NCBI RefSeq assembly: GCF_014836555.1 | Contig: NZ_JACSQQ010000013.1 | Location: 1-40,966, forward strand | Reading direction: 5' to 3' | DNA from: Oerskovia rustica | GTDB lineage: Bacteria; Actinomycetota; Actinomycetes; Actinomycetales; Cellulomonadaceae | DNA: 40,966 bases | Shown: in pieces, positions 1-7,189 of the stretch | How positions within the stretch are numbered: position 1 is the first letter of the stretch | Layout of the letters: every line of letters starts with the position of its first letter | Translations under genes and position numbers: made by a program | Notes under the pieces: generated by a model | Databases searched by the model: none | What the model saw: only the letters and a program-made list of their open reading frames with translations | What the model was told of the DNA's origin: nothing

Positions 1-104
1 CCGTCCCCGGACGCCGCTCAGAAAACCCCGACCACGCCTGACCAATCCGTCGGAACATCACACACACTCTCTCTCAGGAAGAAGGAACGAACCGGACGTG
101 CGCG
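1..104. other. Non-coding flank downstream of the beta-glucosidase gene
   Basis: This is the 3' flank of the minus-strand glucosidase gene. I see no supported reading frame and no convincing hairpin. A CA/CT-rich run (about 58-76) is the only visible feature. The neighbouring gene to the left lies outside the window. Confidence 0.4.
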
Positions 105-2498
105 TCAGCGCGCGAGCTCGGCCCGCATCCGACGGGTGGAGCGGCGGTTGCGGAAGAACCCTGCGACCAGGGCCCCCGCTCCACGGAAGAAGTGGCCGTT
201 GACGATCGTGAGCAGGCCCTCGGCCATGTCCATGCTCATGGCGCCGTTCGTCATCTTCGCGATCGCCCGGAACGGCATCCCGCGCAGGAAGAGCAGGTTG
301 AGGTCCGGGGTGCCCTTGGCCTCGGCGCGAGCGATCCGCCTCGCCAGCTCCCGGTAGGCGAACCGGGCCAGCGGGCTCCGTGCGTGCTCCATGTCCGACA
401 ACGGGCTGTTGACGCCGAGCGGCCCGGTCACCTGGCCTCGCGGGGCGAGCGGTCGGCCCAGGAGCGTGGCGAACGCCTCGTCGGAGACGTCCGTCACCCG
501 GCCGGTGCGGTACTCGTCCGGCACCGCGTCGACATCGGCAGCGGCCGTACCCGCCACGACGTGCTCGGCCGTCAGCAGCACGGTCTCCACGTCGGAGCCC
601 ACGGCGAGCGTCCAGGCGCCGCCTTCGGTCTCCCAGGCGCTCGACGTCGTCGAGAAGTGCCGGAAGGTGAAGCGGTCGAAGTCGATGCGCACGCGTCGGG
701 ACTCGCCCGGCGCGAGGTGCACCTTCGCGAAGCCCTTGAGCTCGCGCACGGGGCGGTGCACGCCGTCGGCGTCCTGGCGCCCCACGTAGAGCTGGGCGAC
801 CTCGGCCCCAGCGACATCACCCGTGTTGGTCAGGGTGAACGTCACGCCGTCGGCGTCGACCGCGAGGTCGGTGTAGGCGAACGTCGTGTAGCTCAGGCCG
901 AACCCGAACGGGAAGGCGACCGGGACGCCGACCGTCGAGTAGTAGCGGTAGCCCACGTAGGGACCCTCGCGGTACTCGGCGTCGACCCCTTCGCCCGGGT
1001 AGTAGCGCGCGTTGGGCACGTCCTCGAGACGGACGGGGTAGCTCTCCGCGAGGCGACCCGACGGGTTCACCGCACCTGTCAGGACCCGCACCACGGCCTC
1101 TGCGCCGCCCTGGCCGCCCAGGTAGCCGTGGACCAGCGCACCGCACTGCGACAGCCACGGCACCTCCACGACCGATCCCGCGCTCAGCACGACCACGATC
1201 CGGCTCGTGACCGAGGAGATCCGCGCCAACAGCTCGACCTGGCTCGGCGGCAGACGCAGGTGGCTCCGGTCCTGCCCCTCCGACTCGCTGATCTCGTCCA
1301 GCCCGAGGTACAGCAGCACCACGTCCGCCGTGCGCGCCGCGTCGACGGCCTCTGCGACGAGGGCGGGGTCCGCGTCCCCGCCGCGCGTGAAGCCCTGCGC
1401 GGTCGCCACGACCTGCAGGTCCGAGGCGCCCAGGGCGTCCAGGGCAGTCGTGAGCCGGGTCGGGTTGACGACCGAGGATCCGGCGCCCTGGTAGCGAGGC
1501 GTCGCGGCGAAGTCGCCGACGACCGCGACCCGGGTCCCCGACGCCAACGGCAGCAGATGGTCCTCGTTGCGCAGCAGCACCGCGCTCTGCTCGGCGACCG
1601 TGCGCGCCAGCTCGTGGTGCGCGTCGAGGTCGACCTCGCGCCCCGCCCCACCGATACGGCTCCCGAGGACCTTCATCTCCTCGACCCGCGCGTCCAGGTC
1701 CGCCATGTCCAGGTCGCCGCGCTCCACGGCGGCCACGATCTGCGCGGCCGAGTCGAGGCCCGGCGAGGGCATCTCGAGCGTCCCGCCGCGGCGGACCGCC
1801 TCGACCGCGTCGTTGCCGCCGCCCCAGTCCGTCACGACCGCGCCGTCGAAGCCCCACTCGTCCCGCAGCACCTGCTGGAGCAGGAAGGGGTTCTCGTTGG
1901 CGTAGGTGCCGTTGATCAGGTTGTAGCTCGACATGATCGAGAACGGCGAGGACTCGCGGACCACGACCTCGAAGCCCGTCAGGTAGATCTCGCGCAGCGT
2001 CCGCTCGTCCACCACGGAGTCGCTCGTCATGCGTCGCAGCTCCTGGCTGTTGGCCGCGAAGTGCTTGGGGCACGCCGCGACGCCGCGCGACTGGATCCCG
2101 CGCACGTATCCGGCGGCGAGGCGCCCGGAGAGCAGGGGGTCCTCGGAGAAGTACTCGAAGTTGCGCCCGCACAGCGGGCTGCGCTTGACGTTGAGACCAG
2201 GACCGAGCAGCACGTCCACACCCTGGTCCGCAGCCTCGGCGCCGAGCGCCTCGCCGACCGACAGCGCCAGCTCGGGGTCCCAGCTGTTCGCGACCGTGGC
2301 CGCCGTCGGGAAGCAGGTCGCGGGCTGCGACGCGCCCAGGCCGAGGTGGTCGGCCGAGCCCGTCTGCTTGCGGATGCCGTGCGGGCCGTCGGACAGCCAC
2401 AGCGTCCGGATGCCGTGCCGGGGTACCGCCCGCGTCTCCCAGACGCTCTCCCCGCTGAGGAGTGCGGCCTTCTCGAGCGTGGTCAGTTCTTCCGTCAT
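105..2498 (-). CDS. Glycoside hydrolase family 3 beta-glucosidase (exo-acting)
   Basis: 797-aa GH3 enzyme that should release terminal beta-linked sugars from oligosaccharides. The N-terminal barrel domain has the KHFAAN motif (about 145-150) and the TDW motif, whose Asp224 is the expected nucleophile. The second domain carries a SEGQDR segment expected to hold the acid/base Glu, and a fibronectin-III-like domain follows. No signal peptide is visible, so it is probably cytoplasmic and acts on imported oligosaccharides. The last 65 or so residues form an extra segment beyond the Fn3-like domain (RGMPFRAIAKMTNG ... TIVNGHFF) ending in a basic tail. The ATG start has a GGAAG Shine-Dalgarno 7-8 nt upstream. 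The GtrA-like gene lies 109 bp upstream on the same strand and is probably co-transcribed. GH3 membership is certain; the exact substrate (beta-glucoside, xyloside or arabinoside) cannot be read from sequence. Confidence 0.93.
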   Translation of the reverse strand: MTEELTTLEKAALLSGESVWETRAVPRHGIRTLWLSDGPHGIRKQTGSADHLGLGASQPATCFPTAATVANSWDPELALSVGEALGAEAADQGVDVLLGPGLNVKRSPLCGRNFEYFSEDPLLSGRLAAGYVRGIQSRGVAACPKHFAANSQELRRMTSDSVVDERTLREIYLTGFEVVVRESSPFSIMSSYNLINGTYANENPFLLQQVLRDEWGFDGAVVTDWGGGNDAVEAVRRGGTLEMPSPGLDSAAQIVAAVERGDLDMADLDARVEEMKVLGSRIGGAGREVDLDAHHELARTVAEQSAVLLRNEDHLLPLASGTRVAVVGDFAATPRYQGAGSSVVNPTRLTTALDALGASDLQVVATAQGFTRGGDADPALVAEAVDAARTADVVLLYLGLDEISESEGQDRSHLRLPPSQVELLARISSVTSRIVVVLSAGSVVEVPWLSQCGALVHGYLGGQGGAEAVVRVLTGAVNPSGRLAESYPVRLEDVPNARYYPGEGVDAEYREGPYVGYRYYSTVGVPVAFPFGFGLSYTTFAYTDLAVDADGVTFTLTNTGDVAGAEVAQLYVGRQDADGVHRPVRELKGFAKVHLAPGESRRVRIDFDRFTFRHFSTTSSAWETEGGAWTLAVGSDVETVLLTAEHVVAGTAAADVDAVPDEYRTGRVTDVSDEAFATLLGRPLAPRGQVTGPLGVNSPLSDMEHARSPLARFAYRELARRIARAEAKGTPDLNLLFLRGMPFRAIAKMTNGAMSMDMAEGLLTIVNGHFFRGAGALVAGFFRNRRSTRRMRAELAR

Positions 2499-2607
2499 GG
2501 TTCTGCTTCCGTTCCCCCACGGAGGTCTTCTCTCGTGGGTGCACTGGTGTGGTTCTGCACGCCCGACCGGTCCGACGGGCTGCGTTGCTCTGGGGCGGGC
2601 GTCGCGA

Positions 2608-3240
2608 CTAGCGGGCCGCCTCGACGACCGGCTCGGCGACGGTCGGGCCCGGGCCCGGTGGCCCGTCGGTCCCGGGCGCCTGCTTGAAGATGATCTTGAG
2701 GATCGGGAAGTACACGAGGACCGAGATCAGCGCGTTGATGATCATCGTGACGAGGTCCGCCCCGACCTCCCCGGTGCTGCCCCAGCGCTCGACCATCCAC
2801 TGGTAGATCGGCGCCTTGTAGAAGCCTTGCAACGCCGCGGCCGCGAAGGTGATCAGCACGTACGCGACGAAGTACCAGGCCGCCGCACGCCAGATGTTCG
2901 TGTCCGACTTGAACGTCACGTTGCGCTGGAGGAAGAAGTTGATGACCTGGGCGATGAGGAGGGTGACCTGCACCGCCAGGAAGTACGCCAGGCCGCCGCC
3001 TCCGGCGGGCAGGGCACCCGCCGCGTAGTCGAAGAGGTAGAACGGCGAACCGTCCGCGTTCACGTTCACGGCGAACGCCTGAAAGGTCTGGTCCACGAGA
3101 GGTGTCTTGGTGAAGACCCACTTGAACAGCGGCATCAGCGCCAGCTGGAGCACCGTCATGCCGGTGCTCAGGAGCGAGAACATGATGAACTGCGCGACCG
3201 TGGGGCGTCGCTCGGAGAGGTCAGTCCAGAACGTGCGCAC
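2608..3240 (-). CDS. GtrA-like multi-pass membrane protein
   Basis: About 210 aa with roughly four hydrophobic segments: near the N-terminus (TVAQFIMFSLLSTGMTVLQL), then around LAYFLAVQVTLLIAQVINFF, AAWYFVAYVLITFAAAALQG and VTMIINALISVLVYFPILKI. The FFLQRNVTFKS segment between helices is typical of GtrA-family proteins, small membrane proteins linked to polyprenyl-sugar flipping or cell-surface glycosylation. The open frame extends to 3483, but the added N-terminus is low-complexity Arg/Pro-rich. GTG at 3240 has an AGGGGGG Shine-Dalgarno, and the conserved part starts just after it, so I use that start. It probably shares an operon with the GH3 gene downstream. Its role with that enzyme is unknown. 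Confidence 0.78.
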   Translation of the reverse strand: MRTFWTDLSERRPTVAQFIMFSLLSTGMTVLQLALMPLFKWVFTKTPLVDQTFQAFAVNVNADGSPFYLFDYAAGALPAGGGGLAYFLAVQVTLLIAQVINFFLQRNVTFKSDTNIWRAAAWYFVAYVLITFAAAALQGFYKAPIYQWMVERWGSTGEVGADLVTMIINALISVLVYFPILKIIFKQAPGTDGPPGPGPTVAEPVVEAAR

Positions 3241-3570
3241 GAGAGCCCCCCTGACGTCCTCGGGGCTGTGTCCGTGCGTGGCACGTCTTGTCCTGGGCCA
3301 CCTCGGCGCGGTGGCAGCGCACGACGGCGACCTCAGGCGCGGGTTGCGTGCGTGGGTCCACTTGTGTGTCTCCTTCGACTGTCCAAGAGCGGTCGCAGGC
3401 CGGGGCCGTCCCCTGCCGCGCCGTCGACCGGGCGGACTCGGGTGACGTCGGGGTCGAGCCCCTCGTCCGCTGAGGGCCGCCACGCCCTGGTGCCCAGAGA
3501 CGTTGGTGTCGCTGGTCGGTTGATAACGAACTCATCACAGCGCACCCCTGGTGAGGGGGGTGGTCGGTTT

Positions 3571-3604
3571 GCATAACCTGTCGGTTCTGGCGCACAACCT
3601 GTCG
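3571..3604. repeat. Pair of 13-nt direct repeats, 21-bp period (possible operator)
   Basis: GCATAACCTGTCG (3571-3583) and GCACAACCTGTCG (3592-3604) differ at one base, and their starts are 21 bp apart, two helical turns. They lie about 330 bp upstream of the gtrA-like start. Such phasing suits cooperative binding of a regulator on one DNA face. The binding protein is unknown and the function is inferred. Confidence 0.5.
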
Positions 3605-3660
3605 CCCCGGCAGGCGTCCTCGCCCGGTGACGACCGCCGTCGGTCCGGTGGCGGAGGGCG

Positions 3661-3675
3661 CCCGCCCACGGCGGG
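3661..3675 (-). terminator. Short hairpin downstream of tetR
   Basis: A perfect 6-bp GC stem (CCCGCC / GGCGGG) with a 3-nt loop lies 18 nt past the tetR stop codon. There is no T-tract, which is usual in high-GC actinobacteria. The stem is short, so this is only a candidate terminator. Confidence 0.4.
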
Positions 3676-3712
3676 ACGTCGACAGCGGGACGTCTACAGC
3701 GGGAGGTCGCCG
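3671..3712. repeat. Three tandem 14-nt units at the tetR 3' end
   Basis: GCGGGACGTCGACA (3671-3684) and GCGGGACGTCTACA (3685-3698) differ at one base. A degenerate third unit, GCGGGAGGTCGCCG, covers 3699-3712. The tetR stop codon (3694-3696) lies inside the second unit, so unit gain or loss would alter the last TetR residues. This looks like local slippage duplication. Confidence 0.55.
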
Positions 3713-4299
3713 ACGCGCGTCGGCACGCCGGGCAGCGGTGTCGCCGCCGGGGCGCGCAACGCGTCGAGGACGAGCGCGTGGGCGCGGGTGTAGGCGTTCG
3801 CGGCGTTCGTGGTCCCGCGTGGCAGCCCTCGGCTGACGGCCGCCATGAGCAGGACGACGTCTCCTGTCGCGACGTCGCTGCGCAGACTCTTCTCCCGCTG
3901 TGCGGCGCCGACGAGCTCGTCCCGGACCTGCACGAGACCGGCGTGGTGCGCGAGGTCCGCGGACTCGGCGGCCGTGACCGCACCGGTCAGGGTGAGGACG
4001 ACCCGCAGGCGGTGCGACCAACCGAGCGCACCGACCAGCGCGTCCCAGGCCGTGCGCTCGTGGTCGCGCGCCGAGCGCATGTCGGCCAGGAGCCCTTCGA
4101 GCGCGTCCTGCAGGACGGCGCGCAGGAGCGCCTCCCGGTCGGGGAACCGGCGGTAGAGCGTGCCGATGCCGACTCCGGCCTTGCGGGCGACGGTCTCGAG
4201 AGCGACGTCGGGGCCGACGTCGACGAACAGGGACGTGGCCGCCGTGACGATCTGGTCGCGGTTGCGCTGCGCGTCGGCGCGCAGGACTTGCTCGGACAT
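3694..4299 (-). CDS. TetR/AcrR-family transcriptional regulator
   Basis: 201-aa one-component repressor. The N-terminal helix-turn-helix domain is clear: RDQIVTAATSLFVDVGPDVA leads into ETVARKAGVGIGTLYRRFPD (about residues 15-55), the TetR signature with the TLYRRF recognition helix. The C-terminal two-thirds is the variable ligand-binding and dimerisation domain, so the ligand cannot be predicted. The ATG start has a purine-rich GAGGGGGAA Shine-Dalgarno. It is divergent from the KstD-like flavoprotein, and the 116-bp gap holds a perfect 17-nt palindrome, so it probably represses both itself and that gene. A steroid or other hydrophobic ligand is a reasonable guess only. Confidence 0.9.
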   Translation of the reverse strand: MSEQVLRADAQRNRDQIVTAATSLFVDVGPDVALETVARKAGVGIGTLYRRFPDREALLRAVLQDALEGLLADMRSARDHERTAWDALVGALGWSHRLRVVLTLTGAVTAAESADLAHHAGLVQVRDELVGAAQREKSLRSDVATGDVVLLMAAVSRGLPRGTTNAANAYTRAHALVLDALRAPAATPLPGVPTRVGDLPL

Positions 4300-4331
4300 C
4301 GTTCCCCCTCGGTCGGCCTCTTCCGCAGCAG

Positions 4332-4358
4332 CGTATCGCCCGCTACATTCTCGATACG
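4332..4358. promoter_or_regulatory. Outer inverted repeat in the tetR/kstD-like divergent gap
   Basis: CGTATCG (4332-4338) and CGATACG (4352-4358) form perfect 7-nt arms with a 13-nt spacer. The spacer holds TACATT (4344-4349), a plausible -10 element for the plus-strand gene. The right arm touches the 17-nt palindrome. It may be a second regulator contact or chance symmetry. Confidence 0.35.
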
Positions 4359-4373
4359 GAGGATCATCCTCCG
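4357..4373. promoter_or_regulatory. Predicted TetR operator (17-nt perfect palindrome)
   Basis: CGGAGGATCATCCTCCG is a perfect inverted repeat centred on C4365, midway between the divergent tetR and kstD-like genes. Its length and position fit an operator for the adjacent TetR regulator. If TACATT at 4344-4349 is the plus-strand -10, the palindrome begins at about +1, where a bound repressor would block transcription. Confidence 0.7.
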
Positions 4374-4415
4374 GTTCTGCCGAAGCGTGTGAGCTGCGCG
4401 TGAGAGGAGGCCGCG

Positions 4416-6077
4416 ATGGAGCGGTCGTGGGACGACGAGGTCGATGTCCTGGTGGTCGGGACCGGTGCAGCGGGGCTCTCGGCGGCGGTAGCCGCCTCGG
4501 ACGCCGGCGCCAAGGTCCTGCTGGTCGAGGGCACGGACCGGTGGGGCGGCACGACGATGCGCAGCGGCGGTGGGCTGTGGATGCCGGCCAACCCGCTCAT
4601 GGCACGTGACGGCGTCGAGGACTCCGCCGAGAAGGCGCTGACGTACCTCGACGCGGTCGTCGAGGACGCCGGTCCGGCGACCTCGCCGGCGCGCAAGCGG
4701 GCCTTCGTCGAGGCCGTGCCGGAGGTCGTCACGAGCCTCGAGACGCACGGGGTGCGCTGGGTCCGGGCGACCGACTATCCCGACTACTACCCGGAACAGC
4801 CCGGTGGGATGGTGGGACGCAGCATCGAGGCCCAGGCCTTCGACACCCGACGGCTCGGTACCTGGATCAAGTACTCACGCATGAACGACGGCGGGATGCC
4901 GCTCCCCCTCCGCACCGACGACGTGTGGCTTCTCGCCCGCGCGTGGTCCTCGCCCAGCGGCTTCGTCCGCGGCGCCCGCTTCGTCGGGCGCACGCTCGGC
5001 TCCCTGGTGCGCGGGCAGCGCCCCGCGGGCATCGGTGCGGCGCTCGTGTGCTCGCTCATGCAGGTCGTACGGACGCAGGGCACCCCGGTCCTGCTGAGCA
5101 CCCCGCTCGGCGAGCTCGTCGTCGAGGACGACGCGGTCGTCGGGGCGGTGCTCGGCGGTCCGGCCGGCCGGCGGACCGTCCGGACCCGGGGTGGCGTCGT
5201 CATCGCGGCCGGAGGCTTCGCGCACCGCACCGAGTGGCGCGAGAAGTACCACGGGGTACCCGGGTGGAGCGCGGCCGCGGACGGCGACCTCGGGACGGGG
5301 ATCGAGGCCGGGGTCGCGGCAGGCGGGACGCTGGCCCTCATGGACGACGCCTGGTGGGGGGCCGGCGTCGCGAACGAGGAGGGGATGAACGGCTTCGTGC
5401 TCAGCGAGCGGTCCATGCCGTACAGCATCCTCGTCGATCAGCACGGGCAGCGGTACACCAACGAGTCGGCGAGCTACATCGACTTCGGGCACGCCATGCT
5501 CGAGCACGACCGCACCACGCCCTCGATACCGTCCTGGCTCGTCCTGGACTCCCGTGCGCGCCGCAGGTACCTGTTCACCATCGCGCCGTCGGGCACCAAG
5601 AAGCTCGAGAAGGCCGGGACCCTCGTCGTCGCCGACACGCTCGAGGACCTCGCCCGGTTGCTCCACATGGAGCCCGCGCAGCTCGCCGCGACCGTCGAAC
5701 GCTTCAACGGCTTCGCGCGCACCGGCGTCGACGAGGACTTCCACCGCGGGGACTCGCTGTACGACCGCTACTACGGCGACCCCGGCGTCAGGCCCAACCC
5801 GAACCTCGGCCCGATCGGGAGGGGGCCGTTCACGGCCGTGAAGATCGTCCCGGGCGATCTCGGGACCAAGGGCGGGCTCCTCACCGACGAGCACGGCGCG
5901 GTCCTGCGCGAGGACCTCTCGCCCGTCCCGGGGCTCTATGCAGCAGGGAACTCGACCGCAGCGGTCATGGGACGCACCTACCCTGGCCCCGGCTCGACGA
6001 TCGGGCCGGCCGTCGTCTTCGGCTACCTCGGCGCACGCCACGCCGCCTCGCGCGCGGTCGTGACCGCGGCCCCCTGA
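4416..6077 (+). CDS. FAD-dependent 3-ketosteroid-delta1-dehydrogenase-like flavoprotein
   Basis: 553-aa member of the FAD-dependent oxidoreductase 2 (fumarate reductase/KstD) family. The dinucleotide fold is at the N-terminus (VVGTGAAGLSAAVAASDAGA, about 12-31), followed by the flavin-contact segment WGGTTMRSGGGLWMP. KstD-like features are the Tyr-rich YPDYYPEQPGG segment, PYSILVDQHGQRYTNES and the C-terminal AAGNSTAAVMGRTYPGPG, whose Tyr matches the catalytic Tyr region of KstD enzymes. Such enzymes introduce the C1-C2 double bond of 3-ketosteroid ring A. ATG at 4416 has AGGAGG 5 nt upstream. No other steroid-degradation gene is nearby, so the true substrate may be another cyclic ketone. It is probably controlled by the divergent TetR. 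Confidence 0.85.
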   Translation: MERSWDDEVDVLVVGTGAAGLSAAVAASDAGAKVLLVEGTDRWGGTTMRSGGGLWMPANPLMARDGVEDSAEKALTYLDAVVEDAGPATSPARKRAFVEAVPEVVTSLETHGVRWVRATDYPDYYPEQPGGMVGRSIEAQAFDTRRLGTWIKYSRMNDGGMPLPLRTDDVWLLARAWSSPSGFVRGARFVGRTLGSLVRGQRPAGIGAALVCSLMQVVRTQGTPVLLSTPLGELVVEDDAVVGAVLGGPAGRRTVRTRGGVVIAAGGFAHRTEWREKYHGVPGWSAAADGDLGTGIEAGVAAGGTLALMDDAWWGAGVANEEGMNGFVLSERSMPYSILVDQHGQRYTNESASYIDFGHAMLEHDRTTPSIPSWLVLDSRARRRYLFTIAPSGTKKLEKAGTLVVADTLEDLARLLHMEPAQLAATVERFNGFARTGVDEDFHRGDSLYDRYYGDPGVRPNPNLGPIGRGPFTAVKIVPGDLGTKGGLLTDEHGAVLREDLSPVPGLYAAGNSTAAVMGRTYPGPGSTIGPAVVFGYLGARHAASRAVVTAAP

Positions 6078-6085
6078 GCAGGACG

Positions 6086-6115
6086 GCGTGCTCCCGTCGC
6101 ACGGCGGGAGCACGC
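6086..6115 (+). terminator. Terminator hairpin after the kstD-like gene
   Basis: A perfect 11-bp stem, GCGTGCTCCCG / CGGGAGCACGC, with an 8-nt loop begins 9 nt after the stop codon. It has no T-tract, but stem length, GC content and position are those of an actinobacterial intrinsic terminator. Confidence 0.75.
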
Positions 6116-6244
6116 TGGAGCCCGCTGGCACGGCCCGTGCCGCCGGGACCTCCATGAGCACCGGGACGGGACCTTGTGCCCTGGCCGGCCGCGCAGGGCC
6201 GGTGTGGACTGGAGAGTCCCCCCGACCCGAGGAGTGCCGCACCC

Positions 6245-6772
6245 GTGCCCGACGCCGCCCGTCCCGATCGCTCTCCCGTCGCCGAAGGCTCCCCCGGGGG
6301 CCCGGGTGCTCCTGGGCTGGTGAGCCCGGTGCGGACCGTCGTCTACTTCTACTCGTCGACGTCGGGCATGGTGCGCTCGTTCGCGCTCCGGCTGGGCCGC
6401 GAGGCGTTCGACCTGGGCGACCGTGAGGTCCGCCGCTCCGTGCCGGACGGCCCCTGGGTGCTGCTCACGCCCTCGTACAAGACGGGGAACGTCGACAACG
6501 ACACCATCCCCGAACCGGTGCGCCGCTTCCTCGCGAGCCCTGTGACGCGGCGACGTCTCGTGGGGGTCATGGGGTCGGGCAACCGGAACTTCGGCGAGCA
6601 CTACCAGGCAGCGTGCCGGCAGATCGCCCGGACGTCGGGGCGCCCCGTGCTCTTCGAGTTCGAGCTGCAGGGCACGACGTGGGACGTCGAGGAGGCCAGG
6701 AGCATCCTGGAGGACCTGGACCGGGCGCTCGACGTCGAGCACACGAGGCGCGAGGCGGGCGCGCAGGCCTAG
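6245..6772 (+). CDS. nrdI: NrdI-like flavodoxin (class Ib ribonucleotide reductase activase)
   Basis: About 175 aa. NrdI is an FMN flavodoxin that supplies the oxidant to assemble the Mn2 tyrosyl-radical cofactor of class Ib ribonucleotide reductase (NrdF). The FMN-binding phosphate loop is YFYSSTSGMV, and the signature MGSGNRNFGEHYQAAC follows, then the usual FELQGT segment. GTG at 6245 has GAGGAG 10 nt upstream; GTG at 6320 or 6329 would give the compact 150-aa NrdI length typical of the family, and the added N-terminus is low-complexity Pro/Ala, so the start is uncertain. No nrdH, nrdE or nrdF is adjacent, which is unusual because nrdHIEF normally form one operon. It is flanked by hairpins and so probably monocistronic. 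Confidence 0.82.
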   Translation: MPDAARPDRSPVAEGSPGGPGAPGLVSPVRTVVYFYSSTSGMVRSFALRLGREAFDLGDREVRRSVPDGPWVLLTPSYKTGNVDNDTIPEPVRRFLASPVTRRRLVGVMGSGNRNFGEHYQAACRQIARTSGRPVLFEFELQGTTWDVEEARSILEDLDRALDVEHTRREAGAQA

Positions 6773-6813
6773 ACGGGAACGGGCCGACCGCTGGAAGGAC
6801 GCAGGGACAGCGC

Positions 6814-6853
6814 CGGCGCCGTCCGGGGACCCCCTGCTCCCCCGGAGGCGCCG
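6814..6853 (+). terminator. Terminator hairpin after nrdI
   Basis: CGGCGCC (6814-6820), a bulged G, then TCCGGGG (6822-6828) pairs with CCCCGGAGGCGCCG (6840-6853): 14 base pairs with one bulge and an 11-nt loop, starting 41 nt after the stop codon. No T-tract. Confidence 0.6.
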
Positions 6854-6963
6854 GGCGGTCGCGGCGTGACGGGACGCACGACCCCCAAGGCCTCGACCGT
6901 CACGAACCGCGACATCCGTACTCTACTGAGGGCATCCCTGACCAGACGACGATGTTCCTGTAG

Positions 6964-6979
6964 ATGAGAGAGCTCTCAT
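6964..6979. promoter_or_regulatory. 16-nt palindrome upstream of the XRE-ImmA cassette
   Basis: ATGAGAG and CTCTCAT are perfect 7-nt arms separated by AG. The site is 207 bp upstream of the XRE start. XRE regulators commonly bind short dyads near their own promoters, so this is a candidate autoregulatory site. The distance from the gene is large, so this is weak. Confidence 0.35.
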
Positions 6980-7174
6980 GTGAACTGCACCACACGAGCG
7001 CGCCGGTCACACATCGCCACCACATCGGGACCGGCCCACGGCGTCCCGCCGGTGGTCGCGCTCCTGTCCTCGGAGACACCGCCGGAAACAGCGCTCGACG
7101 CGCCCGCCCTCACCCGCCCGGCGCCGGTCCGTCGGCTCGGCGGACAGGTGCTACCAGCACCCCGTCGATCCTGG

Positions 7175-7189
7175 GACAATCGAGAGGTG
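7175..7189 (+). promoter_or_regulatory. Possible -10 element giving a leaderless XRE transcript
   Basis: GACAAT (7175-7180) fits the relaxed actinobacterial -10 pattern and ends 6 nt before the GTG start at 7187. The only purine-rich run (GAGAG) touches the GTG and is too close to act as a Shine-Dalgarno. No good -35 is visible. Leaderless translation is therefore likely but unproven. Confidence 0.3.

Larger units (their letters stand above)
3241..3693. other. Intergenic region upstream of the gtrA-like/GH3 operon
   Basis: This 453-bp gap lies between two minus-strand genes (tetR upstream, gtrA-like downstream). It holds a short hairpin just after tetR, tandem 14-nt repeats overlapping the tetR 3' end, a pair of 13-nt direct repeats and three copies of GTCGGTT (AACCGAC on the minus strand) at 3514-3521, 3562-3570 and 3580-3586. 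The stretch 3241-3480 shows only an open frame of non-protein-like composition. The operon promoter is probably here, but I could not pick a convincing -35/-10 pair. Confidence 0.5.
6773..7186. other. Intergenic region between nrdI and the XRE-ImmA cassette
   Basis: A 414-bp gap with no supported gene. It contains a terminator hairpin close to nrdI, a 16-nt near-perfect palindrome at 6964-6979 and a possible -10 (GACAAT, 7175-7180) just upstream of the XRE start. Composition is less GC-rich around 6900-6990 than in the genes either side, as expected of a control region. Confidence 0.45.

Noticed and set aside
192-2687. Plus-strand open frame opposite the GH3 gene
   Set aside because: Shadow of a clear GH3 enzyme; composition (Arg, Ala, Val, His) is not protein-like and no domain is seen.
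3241-3483. N-terminal extension of the GtrA-like protein up to an ATG at 3483
   Set aside because: The added 81 residues are Arg/Pro-rich without homology-like features; GTG 3240 has a good Shine-Dalgarno and the family core begins right after it.
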